DNA of 64,000 bases from JAFNAG01 sp963721405 (GTDB taxonomy: Bacteria > Acidobacteriota > UBA6911), in contig CAVRJA010000006.1 in assembly GCA_963721405.1 (NCBI GenBank), positions 62,001 to 126,000 of the forward strand. Direction: 5' to 3'. The notes below the pieces were generated by a model. The model was given only the letters and a program-made list of their open reading frames with translations. It was not told the origin of the DNA and did no database searches. This document shows positions 34,455 through 43,977 of this stretch, one piece after another. The stretch's first letter is position 1; each line of letters starts with the position of its first letter. The position numbers were made by a program, and so were the translations under genes.

Positions 34455-35101
34455 GAAAGTTTCGAATCCTGCTGGCGGATGACCACGGTATCGTAAGAAA
34501 GGGGCTGCGCTTCTTGCTGGAGCACCAGCTGGACATGGAGGTGATCGGGGAGGCCTCAGATGGCAGGGAAGCTGTGCGCCTGGCCGAGGAGCTGGATCCG
34601 AACGTCGTGATTATGGACATCGCCATGCCGCTCCTGAACGGGATCGATGCCACCGCACAAATCGTCAAGCGCAACCCCGGGATCGGAGTCATCATGTTGA
34701 GCATGCATTCCGACGAGGGCTATCTGGTGCGGATTTTGACTGCTGGAGCCAGGGGATATCTCCTCAAGGATTCAGCGGAAATGGACGTGGTTCAGGCGGT
34801 CCAGACCGTTGCACGCGGGAAGCCATTCTTCAGCCCACAGATCGCCCAAACCTTGCTCGAGGACTACATGCGGCAACTGCAGCAGCGCGGGATCGAGGAT
34901 TCATACGATCTGCTGACGAGCCGGGAGAAGGAGATCCTGCAGCTGCTGGCAGAGGGAAAATCCAACAAAGCGGTTGCTTCACTGCTCAACTTGAGTGTGT
35001 ACACCGTTGAAACACACCGAGCCAATCTGATGCAGCGATTGGATCTTCACAGCACCGCGGAAATCGTCCTCTATGCGGTCCGAAAGAAGATCATCTCCTG
35101 A
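34451..35101 (+). CDS. NarL/LuxR-type response regulator
   Basis: This 216-aa regulator has a receiver domain (residues 5-120) with the acidic pair L-A-D-D-H-G and the phosphorylated Asp in V-V-I-M-D-I-A-M-P near residue 56, and the conserved Lys in Y-L-L-K-D. A LuxR-type helix-turn-helix follows (residues 150-212: L-T-S-R-E-K-E-I-L-Q-L-L-A-E-G and V-Y-T-V-E-T-H-R). It is translationally coupled to the kinase. It is followed by an antiporter gene on the same strand after 126 bp, which could be a target. Confidence 0.93.
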   Translation: MRKFRILLADDHGIVRKGLRFLLEHQLDMEVIGEASDGREAVRLAEELDPNVVIMDIAMPLLNGIDATAQIVKRNPGIGVIMLSMHSDEGYLVRILTAGARGYLLKDSAEMDVVQAVQTVARGKPFFSPQIAQTLLEDYMRQLQQRGIEDSYDLLTSREKEILQLLAEGKSNKAVASLLNLSVYTVETHRANLMQRLDLHSTAEIVLYAVRKKIIS

Positions 35102-35227
35102 GAGGTCTATAGAGGACCACAACGGCGGAATTGTATCTTTGCCAGGGCGATAAGAGCCGTCATTCCGATGAGACGGTCAGCTGCTGCAGTCCTGTTCGAT
35201 GTTTCGCCATCGGAAAGGCAACTCGAC

Positions 35228-36652
35228 ATGCTGAACAAGAGAAAACGCCTGTTATTGATGTTCTTGATCCTCACGATCGTTCCGGCAGCTTTTGGGTCGA
35301 CGGCGGCAGGACACGCGGATCCCGTTCCGAAAGTGTTGCTGGCGTTGATTCTCATCCTGGTCACGGCCAAACTCGGGGGCGAGGCAGGCGAGCGCCTTGG
35401 TTTACCCGCGGTGCTCGGTGAGTTGCTGGGTGGCGTGATCCTCGGCAACCTGATTCTGATCATGCCGGGATGGGATTTTTTTGAACCCTTGCGCACATCT
35501 CCATTGTCAGCCGACTGGGCTGTCATCATCGGCGGGCTCGCACAGTTGGGCGTGATCATATTGCTGTTTGAAGTCGGGCTGGAATCCACGGTCCGGGGCA
35601 TGATGAAAGTCGGCGCATCCTCCCTCCTGGTTGCGTCGCTCGGTGTTGTGGCGCCATTCCTGCTGGGTTTTGGAGTCAGCTGGCTTTTTATCAAGGAGAT
35701 TCCCCGCGAACTTGCAGCCATCGTACCGGACCGGTTCAGTTTGAATTATGTTCACATGTTCATCGGGGCGATTCTGTGCGCCACCAGCGTGGGCATTACG
35801 GCTCGCGTATTTAAAGACCTGGGAAAGCTGCAAACGAAAGAAGCCCAGATCATCCTCGGGGCCGCGGTAATCGATGACGTACTCGGGCTGATCGTACTTG
35901 CCGTGGTCTCCGGCATCATTACCTCGGCGGAGTCCGGCCAAGCCATGGACGTCGGCTCCACGATCCGGCTGATTGCGGTGGCTGTTTTCTTCCTTGGGGC
36001 AGCCCTCGCCATCGGCACTTTCCTGATCCCCAGGATCCTCAAACAACTGGCCAGGCTGCGGACAGGCGGTGTCATGCTGATCTCCGCACTGCTGTTCGCA
36101 TTCGCATTGTCCTATTTGGCTGATGCAGTGGGTCTCGCCCCGATCGTCGGGGCCTTCGCCGCAGGTTTGATTCTGGAGGACGTCCACTTCGCCAGTTTTC
36201 GAGAGGACATTCATATCGAGCAACTCATTCGGCCGGTTTCCACGTTTCTGGTGCCTATTTTCTTCGTCCTGATGGGAATTCAAGTTCGACTGGAAACATT
36301 CGCCAATCCGGCGGTGTTCGGCGTCGCCGCAGGCCTGACCCTGGCCGCCATAGCCGGCAAGCAGGTTTGCGGCCTTGGTGTCCTGGAGAAGAAACTGGAT
36401 CGATTGACGGTCGGGGTGGGGATGATACCGCGGGGTGAGGTCGGCCTCATCTTCGTGAACATGGGCAGGAACTTGAAAATCCTCGATGACGCGACTCTCT
36501 CGGCCGCCGTAATCATGGTCATAATAACCACGCTGATCACCCCGCCGCTGCTGAAATTTACCCTGGCCAGGTTCGCGGTCAAAGTCCCTCCGGATGACTT
36601 GCAACGCCGCGATTTGAAGACCGCCAGGACTGATGCGAGGCACGATGCATGA
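35228..36652 (+). CDS. Cation/proton antiporter, CPA2 (Kef-type)
   Basis: This 474-aa membrane protein has a likely signal-anchor helix at residues 8-23, followed by about 12 helices. Family features are L-G-E-L-L-G-G-V-I-L-G-N-L, I-L-L-F-E-V-G-L-E, A-T-S-V-G-I-T-A-R-V-F and the ion-site pair A-A-V-I-D-D-V-L-G. The end lacks a TrkA-N domain. The ATG at 35228 with GGAAAGG upstream is preferred to an ATG 60 bp earlier. It exchanges K+ or Na+ for H+ and may be regulated by the two-component system just upstream. Confidence 0.86.
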   Translation: MLNKRKRLLLMFLILTIVPAAFGSTAAGHADPVPKVLLALILILVTAKLGGEAGERLGLPAVLGELLGGVILGNLILIMPGWDFFEPLRTSPLSADWAVIIGGLAQLGVIILLFEVGLESTVRGMMKVGASSLLVASLGVVAPFLLGFGVSWLFIKEIPRELAAIVPDRFSLNYVHMFIGAILCATSVGITARVFKDLGKLQTKEAQIILGAAVIDDVLGLIVLAVVSGIITSAESGQAMDVGSTIRLIAVAVFFLGAALAIGTFLIPRILKQLARLRTGGVMLISALLFAFALSYLADAVGLAPIVGAFAAGLILEDVHFASFREDIHIEQLIRPVSTFLVPIFFVLMGIQVRLETFANPAVFGVAAGLTLAAIAGKQVCGLGVLEKKLDRLTVGVGMIPRGEVGLIFVNMGRNLKILDDATLSAAVIMVIITTLITPPLLKFTLARFAVKVPPDDLQRRDLKTARTDARHDA

Positions 36653-36716
36653 GCGCGATCACAGTGGACTGGCATGGTGATCGTCCGCTCACACATAGGA
36701 AAATGGGACTGCACGC

Positions 36717-37963
36717 ATGGCCAAGCCTGAACGCTCGGACATAGAACTCGATTTGCGCCTGCCGATCCTGCCGGTGCCCCGGATTGTGCCGCCAAAGAGT
36801 TTTCTCGGCCATTGGTTTCTGAAGAACAAAGTCGACGAACCGCACGCCGCCGAGTCAACGCATCCCTGGTACCGAGTCCTTTGGTTGACCGGGTCGACTA
36901 TTTCTCCACCCTGGGCTACCAACCGGGCATCGCCTTGCTCGCTGCCGGAGCTCTATCTCCCTTGGCAACCGGCATACTCCTGCTCGTCACCGTTCTAGGG
37001 GCACTTCCGATCTGCTCACAGGTCGCCGCGCGCTCCTATGCCGGCCAGGGCTCGATCGCGATGCTGGAGAATCTACTCTCGGGATGGGCGGGAAAACTGT
37101 TTGTGGTCGTCCTGCTCGGATTCGCTGGAACCGATTTCGTCATCACGATGACGCTTTCCGCTGCCGACGCGACGAAACATGTTATCGAAAATCCATATCT
37201 CCGGCCTTACCTGAGCCATGCTCAGCTTGCGACGACAGTTGCACTATTAGGTCTGCTTGCCCTGGTCTTCCTCAAGGGATTCCGCGAAGCCATCGGTCTG
37301 GCGCAGATCGTCACCATACCCTATCTTCTGCTCAATCTGGCCGTCATTGCCCGGGGTATTTGGGAGATCTTCCAACACCCGGCGCTGATCGCTGGTTGGC
37401 ATGCGGGCCTGCTCCTCAGGGGTGATTGGACCATGCTGGTGATCGCGTCCGGCCTGATCTTTCCAAAACTGGCGCTCGGATTGAGCGGATTTGAAACCGG
37501 CGTGACCGTGATGCCGCTGATCACGGGCGGCGCCGGGGACACAGGTTATCCACGAGGCAGAATCCGTGCGACGCGCAAACTCCTTGCCTCGGCCGCGTTG
37601 ATTATGAGTTTCATGCTGCTGACATCGAGTTTTGTAACCACCCTGCTCATTCCGGAGGAGGCATACGCCGCCACTGGCCCTGCCGCCGCATATCTGGCGC
37701 ACGAGTACATGGGGAATGTGTTCGGCTCGGTCTATGACTTTTCCACGATTCTGATTCTCTGGTTTGCGGGCGCATCGGCCATGACCGGGTTAATCAGCCT
37801 TTTCCTCGGCTTGTCCAGGCAGAACCTGATGCTTCAGTCGGTGAAGTACCTGATTTTCGGGGAGGGTGAAGTAGGCTTGATGGTTTACGCAATCCTGGTG
37901 CGCTATTGGAACTGGACTCCCGAAGAAGATGTCCGTCCCCTGATTCTTCTCATGAGTGAATAG
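36717..37963 (+). pseudogene. Decayed APC permease paralogue (frameshift and large internal deletion)
   Basis: The sequence aligns with the intact permease at 21521-23521. Residues 1-59 are in one frame (L-P-I-L-P-V-P-R, then W-Y-R-V-L-W-L-T-G). Near base 36894 the frame shifts and continues D-Y-F-S-T-L-G-Y-Q-P-G-I-A-L-L. It then matches helices 2 to 9 up to A-S-A-M-T-G-L-I. There about 270 residues are missing, and the protein resumes in frame at S-L-F-L-G-L-S-R-Q-N-L-M and ends with the same C terminus. A start at 36812 yields a 383-aa product without the normal N terminus. I judge it non-functional. Confidence 0.8.
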
Positions 37964-38213
37964 AGTCGGACGGAGAAAAGTCACCGCCGAACTCTCTCGC
38001 GAGCTTCCGTCCCCCGCCAATGGAGACCTTCGCTCTCTTGCTCCGGGAGATAGGGCGGGCAAGTTCGCGCATTTCGTCGCCCATCACGGCCTGTTCAGGA
38101 TCGCAGACGATAGCAGCCAGCATTCCGATGAAGTCCAGACACGGCAGAATGCGGCCCCGCTGCCTGAGCCGGATTTCAATCCTATCCAGATCGGCCGCCA
38201 GCGCCAGGCTCAT
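37950..38213 (-). CDS. Small hypothetical protein coupled to MscS
   Basis: This is an 87-aa unrecognised protein. Its ATG overlaps the stop of the upstream MscS gene (ATGA on the minus strand). It opens M-S-L-A-L-A-A-D-L-D-R-I-E and contains D-F-I-G-M-L-A-A-I-V-C-D-P-E-Q-A and M-G-D-E-M-R-E-L-A-R. The composition is protein-like and no membrane helix is seen. The 3' end overlaps the end of the permease pseudogene by 14 bp. Its tight coupling suggests a regulatory partner of the channel, but this is a guess. Confidence 0.45.
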   Translation of the reverse strand: MSLALAADLDRIEIRLRQRGRILPCLDFIGMLAAIVCDPEQAVMGDEMRELARPISRSKRAKVSIGGGRKLAREFGGDFSPSDSIHS

Positions 38214-39304
38214 TGCCCATCACGCATTGGGGCCAGCCCGGGCTCCTTGCCGTCCCGCCGCAGGTACACTGTACGGATCGGGAACGGTATTTCAATGCCG
38301 GCGGCGCGAAAACGGCGGAGGATGCGCTTACGCATTTCGTGCTGCACCGAATACTGATCGACGAACTCCGCCACCTGGCAGATAAGCGTGAAATCCAATG
38401 ACGAGGTTCCATAGCCGGGGATGAACCGCACGAACGGCTCCGGATCGCGAAGCAGCCCGGGAATATCCTCCGCCCCCTTCAAGGCCTCGTCCACGAGAAT
38501 ACGCTCCACTTCTTCCGGATCGCAGTCATAGCTGACACCGATCGGAATCAGAAGAGACATCCGCTTCTCCGGCAGGTGATAGTTGGTGACGACTGCCTGT
38601 GCTAATTTGGAGTTGGGCACTATGATGAGATTGTTTTGTAGCGCCCGAATAGTGGTGCTGCGCCAGGCTACGTCGGCGACATATCCCTCAAAGCCGCTGT
38701 CTAGCTTTATATAATCTCCCACTCGCACCTGTCCGGCGATACTTACGTAAAAGCCGGCGAACAGGTTGGCAAGTGTGTCCTGCAGGGCAAGGGCGACTGC
38801 CAGGCCGCCGACACCCAGAGCCGTCAGGATCGGAGTGATCGAAATGCCCAGGATATCAAGAAGAATCAGCCCGAAAACGATGTAGACGGAGAGCGTCGCC
38901 AGGTTTTCCGTGAGACTCGTGACCGGCAGCGTTCCCTGCAGTTCCTTGCCGTAACGGCGGATCACATTCCGAGCCACCTCGACACCCGCCACCGCCAGGG
39001 AAAGCACCCAGAGAATGAGAAGCGCTTTTTCCAACAATGCCGCAGGCCGCGCCGGCAGTGGGGAAGTGTTGGCGGCCAGATACAAACCCAGGATAAGGGC
39101 CCAAATCATGAAAGGCTTGCGGATTGCCTCGACCAGAATGTCGTCGGCCCGAAAACTTGTCCTCGCCGCCCAATCGGCAAGCGAGCGAAAGATGAATCGC
39201 TTGACGATCCACCCTGTGATCAGTGTCGCCGCCAGGACCAATACTGGGATCAGGAAACTCAACCAGTTCTGTTTGAAGATAATCCGGAACGCCTCCAAGA
39301 ACAC
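38210..39304 (-). CDS. MscS-family mechanosensitive channel
   Basis: This 364-aa protein has four N-terminal membrane helices, then the MscS pore helix and beta domain entry (G-V-G-G-L-A-V-A-L-A-L-Q-D-T-L-A-N-L-F-A-G). The beta domain G-D-Y-I-K-L-D-S-G-F-E-G-Y-V and I-I-V-P-N-S-K-L follows, then a C-terminal alpha/beta domain. It is a safety valve for hypo-osmotic shock. It is distinct from the shorter MscS at 17690. It appears to form a two-gene unit with the small downstream protein. Confidence 0.9.
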   Translation of the reverse strand: MFLEAFRIIFKQNWLSFLIPVLVLAATLITGWIVKRFIFRSLADWAARTSFRADDILVEAIRKPFMIWALILGLYLAANTSPLPARPAALLEKALLILWVLSLAVAGVEVARNVIRRYGKELQGTLPVTSLTENLATLSVYIVFGLILLDILGISITPILTALGVGGLAVALALQDTLANLFAGFYVSIAGQVRVGDYIKLDSGFEGYVADVAWRSTTIRALQNNLIIVPNSKLAQAVVTNYHLPEKRMSLLIPIGVSYDCDPEEVERILVDEALKGAEDIPGLLRDPEPFVRFIPGYGTSSLDFTLICQVAEFVDQYSVQHEMRKRILRRFRAAGIEIPFPIRTVYLRRDGKEPGLAPMRDGQ

Positions 39305-39890
39305 CTCCTCTCATCTAAGGGCGAACGGGCGGTGCCTTGAGACCCGCGTAAGCCAGGTGTGGATGCGAGTTCGCGCGCGGGAGGCGAATTCGGCTTTCGA
39401 ATCCGGCGAGTGGAGCCCGCGCTCCATCTTTACGACCCGTCGTGATTGAGTCTTCTTCCCGCTCGCCCCCACGAGTCAACCGGCTCCACTCACGAACATA
39501 CCGATTACTTATCATAGGGTACCTTCCCCTCGCCTCGAGGGGTATTCGGGAATACCCTTATGCATGTTCGGTGGAGGACCCTGATCGGGATTGACCACAA
39601 AGATCTGCAAAAAGCTGCCCGATACCCGGCAGAGTGCGGCTGCAAAGACGGAGTCATGAAGCCAGACTCCAATCGCACGAATTTCACGAAACTCACTCGA
39701 CTCCTGCATGGTTTTTCACGTCTTGTTCATGCAACTCGTGCAAATTGTGCCCATCTTCTAATCGATGTTTTAGGGGAGGTGTTGCTCTTTAGTGAACAGC
39801 CTTGGAGCTAAAGGGAGTGGTTGCCTGTGTTGATATCCTGCGCAATCTGCGCCTCTCGAATTTTCCAGGGTGGCCGGTGCCCGACCGTGT
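39305..39890. other. Intergenic, no supported gene
   Basis: About 585 bp between two minus-strand genes. Short open frames exist on both strands, with neither ribosome sites nor family features. No RNA gene was recognised. The region upstream of MscS (39305-39500) should hold its promoter. Confidence 0.5.
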
Positions 39891-40529
39891 TCAGTCCCGG
39901 CGGGCCGCCACAAGCTCACTTGGAATGCCGAGCTGCAGGATCACTTTGCGCTCCACATGAACAAAGCCGGCAGCACCGACGAGTCCTGCCAGATGCAAGG
40001 GCCGACAACCGCCGCATATCATCGGGTTCACGGCATAAAGCAGGCGCCATCCTGCCATGAGAATGCGGCTGAAGACGGTGGTTCCTTCCGTCAGTGTCAC
40101 GATGGACATGATGCCCCCGGGCTTCAAGACACGATGAAATTCGCGCAGAACCGGGACCAGATGCTGATCGGGAATCAAGTCCATGAGATAGGATGAGAAA
40201 AGGCGGTCGATGCTTCCCGTCTTGAAAGGCAGACGCAGCGTTTCTCCCATGCAAACAGGGGAACCCGTCCGCCTGCGAGTTATATCGAGCATGATGCGGG
40301 ATATGTCCAGGCCGACCACAAGATCGCCGGGGACGATGGCTTTGATGCGCGACTGTTCCTTTCCGGTCCCTACGCCCACGTTCAAAACCCGAAGCCCGGC
40401 CTGCAGTTGAAGCGATTCCAGGGCCCGTGCCTTGGCCCGGCCTTCGTAGCACTCAGCCAGATCGTGCATGCGTCCCAACCGATCATAAAAGCGTCTCGCC
40501 TCCTCTCTTGAAATCGTGTCCCGCGTCAT
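39891..40529 (-). CDS. Class I SAM-dependent methyltransferase
   Basis: This 212-aa soluble enzyme has motif I V-L-N-V-G-V-G-T-G-K-E-Q near residue 50. The acidic residue of motif II is in V-V-G-L-D-I-S, motif III is L-P-F-K-T-G-S-I-D-R-L-F-S, and the post-motif is R-V-L-K-P-G-G. It resembles UbiE/methyltransferase type 11. The substrate is unknown. The ATG at 40529 fits the family start (E-E-A-R-R-F-Y-D-R). No operon partner is evident. Confidence 0.82.
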   Translation of the reverse strand: MTRDTISREEARRFYDRLGRMHDLAECYEGRAKARALESLQLQAGLRVLNVGVGTGKEQSRIKAIVPGDLVVGLDISRIMLDITRRRTGSPVCMGETLRLPFKTGSIDRLFSSYLMDLIPDQHLVPVLREFHRVLKPGGIMSIVTLTEGTTVFSRILMAGWRLLYAVNPMICGGCRPLHLAGLVGAAGFVHVERKVILQLGIPSELVAARRD

Positions 40530-40971
40530 GACGGCATCACTCGAATCGCGATCCAAGACCTCTCCGTGGCCAGGATCATTGGGAAACCTCGCCCTGGGGC
40601 TGAGAACAGAATGGAGAATGCCGCGACGCCGAGGGACCAGCGTTTCGGCTGGCATAGCCGGTCGTCTCATGAAAAAATGGGCATAGGCGGCGGAAAGGCA
40701 TTAGCTAAAATGCTATCATACCGCGTCGGATTCGGAAACACGTGGTGTTTGACCATTGCAGATGCCCCTGTCATGGGCTGGAAAGACATTTTCGAGATTT
40801 ACCGGCAGCCGGTCTTCAGGCTGGGCCATTCCGAAATTCCTTTCTCCCAGCGGGAACTGCACATGAGGGAACCGGTAGGGGTTAAGGTGGTGGAGTCCCC
40901 GAGGATGCAGCCGGTATCGCAGGCACGATTCAAGCGCAAAGCACGATCCGCAACTGACGAGCACTCAATTT
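40530..40971. other. Intergenic between divergent genes
   Basis: About 440 bp between the methyltransferase and the ClC gene. No supported coding sequence. The methyltransferase frame stays open upstream to 40670 but without homology. Promoters for both directions must lie here; none was convincing. Confidence 0.5.
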
Positions 40972-43845
40972 ATGCCAAAGATGCATCCTGGCCCCATAAG
41001 ATCCTGGCAATCGCTCCGACATTGGGCCGAGGCACAGAAAATTCGCCAGCATGAGGACAAGGTTCTCTTCATCCTCACCCTGCTGATCGGCGCCGTGGTC
41101 GGCATGGTGATCGTGGCATTCATTCTGCTGACTGAAAACCTCGGCTCCCGCATGTACCCCGCCGGCGGTGCCGCCTGGCGGCGTCTTGCAGTGCCTGTTC
41201 TCGGTGCTTTGATCACCGGCTATCTGCTGAAACGATATTTTCCCAATGCGCGAGGCAGCGGCATCCCGCAGACAAAAACTGCCATGTTCATCCGCGGCGG
41301 AGTGATTCGGTTTCGCACCGTCCTGGGGAAGTTCGGCTTATCTTCGGTCTCCCTGGCAAGCGGCATCGCATTAGGCCGGGAGGGTCCGTCGGTGCAGGTC
41401 GGAGCCGGAATCGCCTCCACCCTTGGGCGGCAACTCGGACTCAGTCCGAGCACGATCAAGGCTCTCGTGCCCATCGGATCGGCCGCGGCGCTGGCCGCAG
41501 CTTTCAACACCCCGATCGCGGCCGTTCTCTTCACCCTGGAAGAAGTAATGGGAGACCTCCATGCACGCGTGCTGGGCGCCATCGTCCTGAGCTCGGCGAC
41601 TTCATGGATGGTGCTTCACCTCCTGCTCGGAGATGAACCGCTGTTTCATGTCCCCGCGTACCAGCTGGTCAATCCTCTCGAATTCGGGTTTTACGCCGGC
41701 CTGGGCCTCGTTGGCGGCATAGTCTCCGTTTGTTTCGTCAAGCTCCTGCTCTGGCTTCGCAAGCACTTCCTCCGCATGCCGTCCTGGACTGAGTCGTTGC
41801 AGCCCGTCGCCGGAGGACTGCTGGTGGGCGTCATGGGATGGTTCGTTCCGGCCGTGCTCGGGGTCGGGTACAACCATGTGAGCGAAGCTCTCAATGGCCA
41901 GTTGGCGCTCGGCGCCATGGCCCTGCTCGTCGGTCTGAAACTGGTGGCTACAGCCGGCTGCTATGCCTCCGGCAATGCCGGCGGCATCTTCGGTCCGAGC
42001 CTGTTTATCGGCGCCATGATGGGCGGCGCGTTTGGCGGCGGGGCACACATGCTGCTGCCTGATTATACCGGCAGCGTAGGAGCTTACGCGCTTGTAGGCA
42101 TGGGTACCGCTTTCGCCGGCATCATCCGCGTGCCCATGACGTCTGTGATCATGATCTTCGAGATCACCCGCGATTACTCCATCATCGTGCCTCTGATGAT
42201 TTCAAATCTCATCAGCTACTTTATTTCCAGCAGGCTGCAAAAGGAACCAATCTACGAAGCTCTGCTCCACCAGGATGGCATCCACCTGCCCATTGGGGCC
42301 AGGGATCGGGAAGAGTCGCCTCCCGTGAGGCAGGGCGCCCACCCCCCCGAAGAGATTCTCGCGGCGACCGACACGGTCGGCCAGGGCTTGACGACGATCC
42401 ACGCCGAGATATCTGCATGGCCGGTGGTCGACAACAACGTCTTGTTGGGGATGGTCACTTTGGCTCAGCTCGAGGAAGCCGTGCGACAGGGCCAGGGGTC
42501 TGCACGGATAGGCGATCTGCTTCCGCCTCTGGATCCTAAAGTCGAGCCGCCCGCAGAGAAGTTTCCTCATGTGCACGCGGACCAACCTCTGGAGGCAGCG
42601 ATACGCCGCATGGCGCAGACTGGCTTGCACGTGCTTCCCGTGGTAAGCCGCTCGAACCTTCGAGAGTTAGTAAGCGTGATTACGCTGAACGACGCTCTGG
42701 CTGCTTACAAACGGGAAACGAAGAGCGAAATCATCGAGCAATCCGGGCAAGAGGCCGCAAAATCCCCCGTCGCAATTCTCGGGGGCATTTTGGCGGTAGT
42801 GGTGGTGATGATCGCCCTGGCCGCATTCCTCAGCTATTTCTACCACGCCCAGCGCAACGCCCGATCCCAGCAATACTATCAACAAGGCAACGAGCTGATG
42901 GCAGGGGATCGGTTTCAGGAAGCAATCGAACGATTCCGAAGCGCCCTCTCCATCTCGCACACCAACCGCGACAGACTCGCACTCGGCCTCGCTCTGGTGA
43001 AGGCCGGGCGCTTGAATGAGGCAGAGGTTTACCTGCACGAACTGATCCGCAGCGACCCGGGCAGCGGGCCGGCGAACCTGGGACTTGCCAGAATCGCGGT
43101 TCAGGAAGGCAATGTGCAAGATGCTGTGGACAACTATCACCGAGCCGTCTACGGCTCCTGGCCTGAGAATCCACGGGCCAACAGAATTCAGACGCGCATC
43201 GAGCTGGTGGAGACTCTGGGCAAGCTCGGACACAAGACGCAGGCCCAGGCAGAGCTGCTGTCGCTGACGGCGGAGATGCCGGAAGATATCGCAGTCAGGA
43301 AGCAGGTGGGAAGGATGCTTCTGGATTACGGCCTGCCAAGCGAATCCGCAGGAACCTTTCGGGGAATCACCCAGAAAAGTCCGCAGGACAGCGACGCCTA
43401 TGCCGGCCTCGGCCAGGCCGAACTTGCCTTGGATAATTACGCTGCCGCGGAGTCGGCGTTCAAAAATGCTCTGCGCTGGAATCCCGGCGATATGACGTCG
43501 CAGAAGCAACTGGAGATGATTGAACAGATCCTGATGCTTGATCCGGAGGTGCGCGGCCTGACATCGATTCAGCGTTACCAGAGGAGCCTGAAGTTGATGG
43601 AGGCGGTCCTTGGCACAATGTCTCAGTGTATTGCCACCGCGACTACTCCTGTTCCTGCGCCGGTGCTCGAATTGACAGACACCGGGCGCAAGATGCTGCT
43701 TCGTCGTGGCCGCCCGGCTTCCTACGGCGATGCGACCGAGACCAACATTTCCCTGGCTGAGCGGATGTGGAAGGCGAGCATCGATCTCTGTGGTCCCCCT
43801 TCGATTGAGTGGCTCACCAAACTGATGGTCCGGCTCTCCAAGTGA
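40972..43845 (+). CDS. ClC chloride channel/transporter with CBS pair, extra TM helix and TPR tail
   Basis: This 957-aa protein begins with a ClC membrane domain (residues about 30-435). The selectivity-filter motifs are all present: G-S-G-I-P at 95-99, G-R-E-G-P at 135-139 with the gating Glu, and G-G-I-F-G-P-S-L-F-I-G. Two CBS domains follow (about 455-580), then a membrane helix at about 600-624, then four or more TPR-like repeats (E-R-F-R-S-A-L-S-I-S, A-E-V-Y-L-H-E-L-I) to the end. A ClC with CBS is common; the added helix and TPR domain, which should lie outside the cytoplasm, are not. Chloride-linked ion balance is the likely role. Confidence 0.85.
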   Translation: MPKMHPGPIRSWQSLRHWAEAQKIRQHEDKVLFILTLLIGAVVGMVIVAFILLTENLGSRMYPAGGAAWRRLAVPVLGALITGYLLKRYFPNARGSGIPQTKTAMFIRGGVIRFRTVLGKFGLSSVSLASGIALGREGPSVQVGAGIASTLGRQLGLSPSTIKALVPIGSAAALAAAFNTPIAAVLFTLEEVMGDLHARVLGAIVLSSATSWMVLHLLLGDEPLFHVPAYQLVNPLEFGFYAGLGLVGGIVSVCFVKLLLWLRKHFLRMPSWTESLQPVAGGLLVGVMGWFVPAVLGVGYNHVSEALNGQLALGAMALLVGLKLVATAGCYASGNAGGIFGPSLFIGAMMGGAFGGGAHMLLPDYTGSVGAYALVGMGTAFAGIIRVPMTSVIMIFEITRDYSIIVPLMISNLISYFISSRLQKEPIYEALLHQDGIHLPIGARDREESPPVRQGAHPPEEILAATDTVGQGLTTIHAEISAWPVVDNNVLLGMVTLAQLEEAVRQGQGSARIGDLLPPLDPKVEPPAEKFPHVHADQPLEAAIRRMAQTGLHVLPVVSRSNLRELVSVITLNDALAAYKRETKSEIIEQSGQEAAKSPVAILGGILAVVVVMIALAAFLSYFYHAQRNARSQQYYQQGNELMAGDRFQEAIERFRSALSISHTNRDRLALGLALVKAGRLNEAEVYLHELIRSDPGSGPANLGLARIAVQEGNVQDAVDNYHRAVYGSWPENPRANRIQTRIELVETLGKLGHKTQAQAELLSLTAEMPEDIAVRKQVGRMLLDYGLPSESAGTFRGITQKSPQDSDAYAGLGQAELALDNYAAAESAFKNALRWNPGDMTSQKQLEMIEQILMLDPEVRGLTSIQRYQRSLKLMEAVLGTMSQCIATATTPVPAPVLELTDTGRKMLLRRGRPASYGDATETNISLAERMWKASIDLCGPPSIEWLTKLMVRLSK

Positions 43846-43874
43846 GCTTCGCCCGGCAGCGCCTCACGATCCCG

Positions 43875-43977
43875 GCCGCAAGGAAATCCGCCGTACGAGG
43901 ATTGTGCTGAGCGCTCGCCGAGTTCATAGGCACACGCATGGGCCCACATAGAGACCATGAGCTCTCGAAGGAGGAAA
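43875..43977 (+). pseudogene. Relic of an OmpA-type gene 3' end and its downstream flank
   Basis: About 100 bp here match 46741-46843 at roughly four bases in five without large gaps. In the second copy this segment is the end of an OmpA-type gene plus the bases after its stop. Here it encodes G-R-K-E-I-R-R-T-R-I-V-L-S-A-R but the stop is lost and no gene body precedes it. It is a remnant of a duplicated or exchanged OmpA-type gene. Confidence 0.6.

Noticed and set aside
35507..36643. 378-codon minus-strand frame opposite the CPA2 antiporter
   Set aside because: Highly charged product rich in Asp, Gln and His, typical of an antisense shadow of a hydrophobic protein.
39560..39811. 83-codon plus-strand frame upstream of the methyltransferase region
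   Set aside because: No supporting site, motif or coupling to neighbours.
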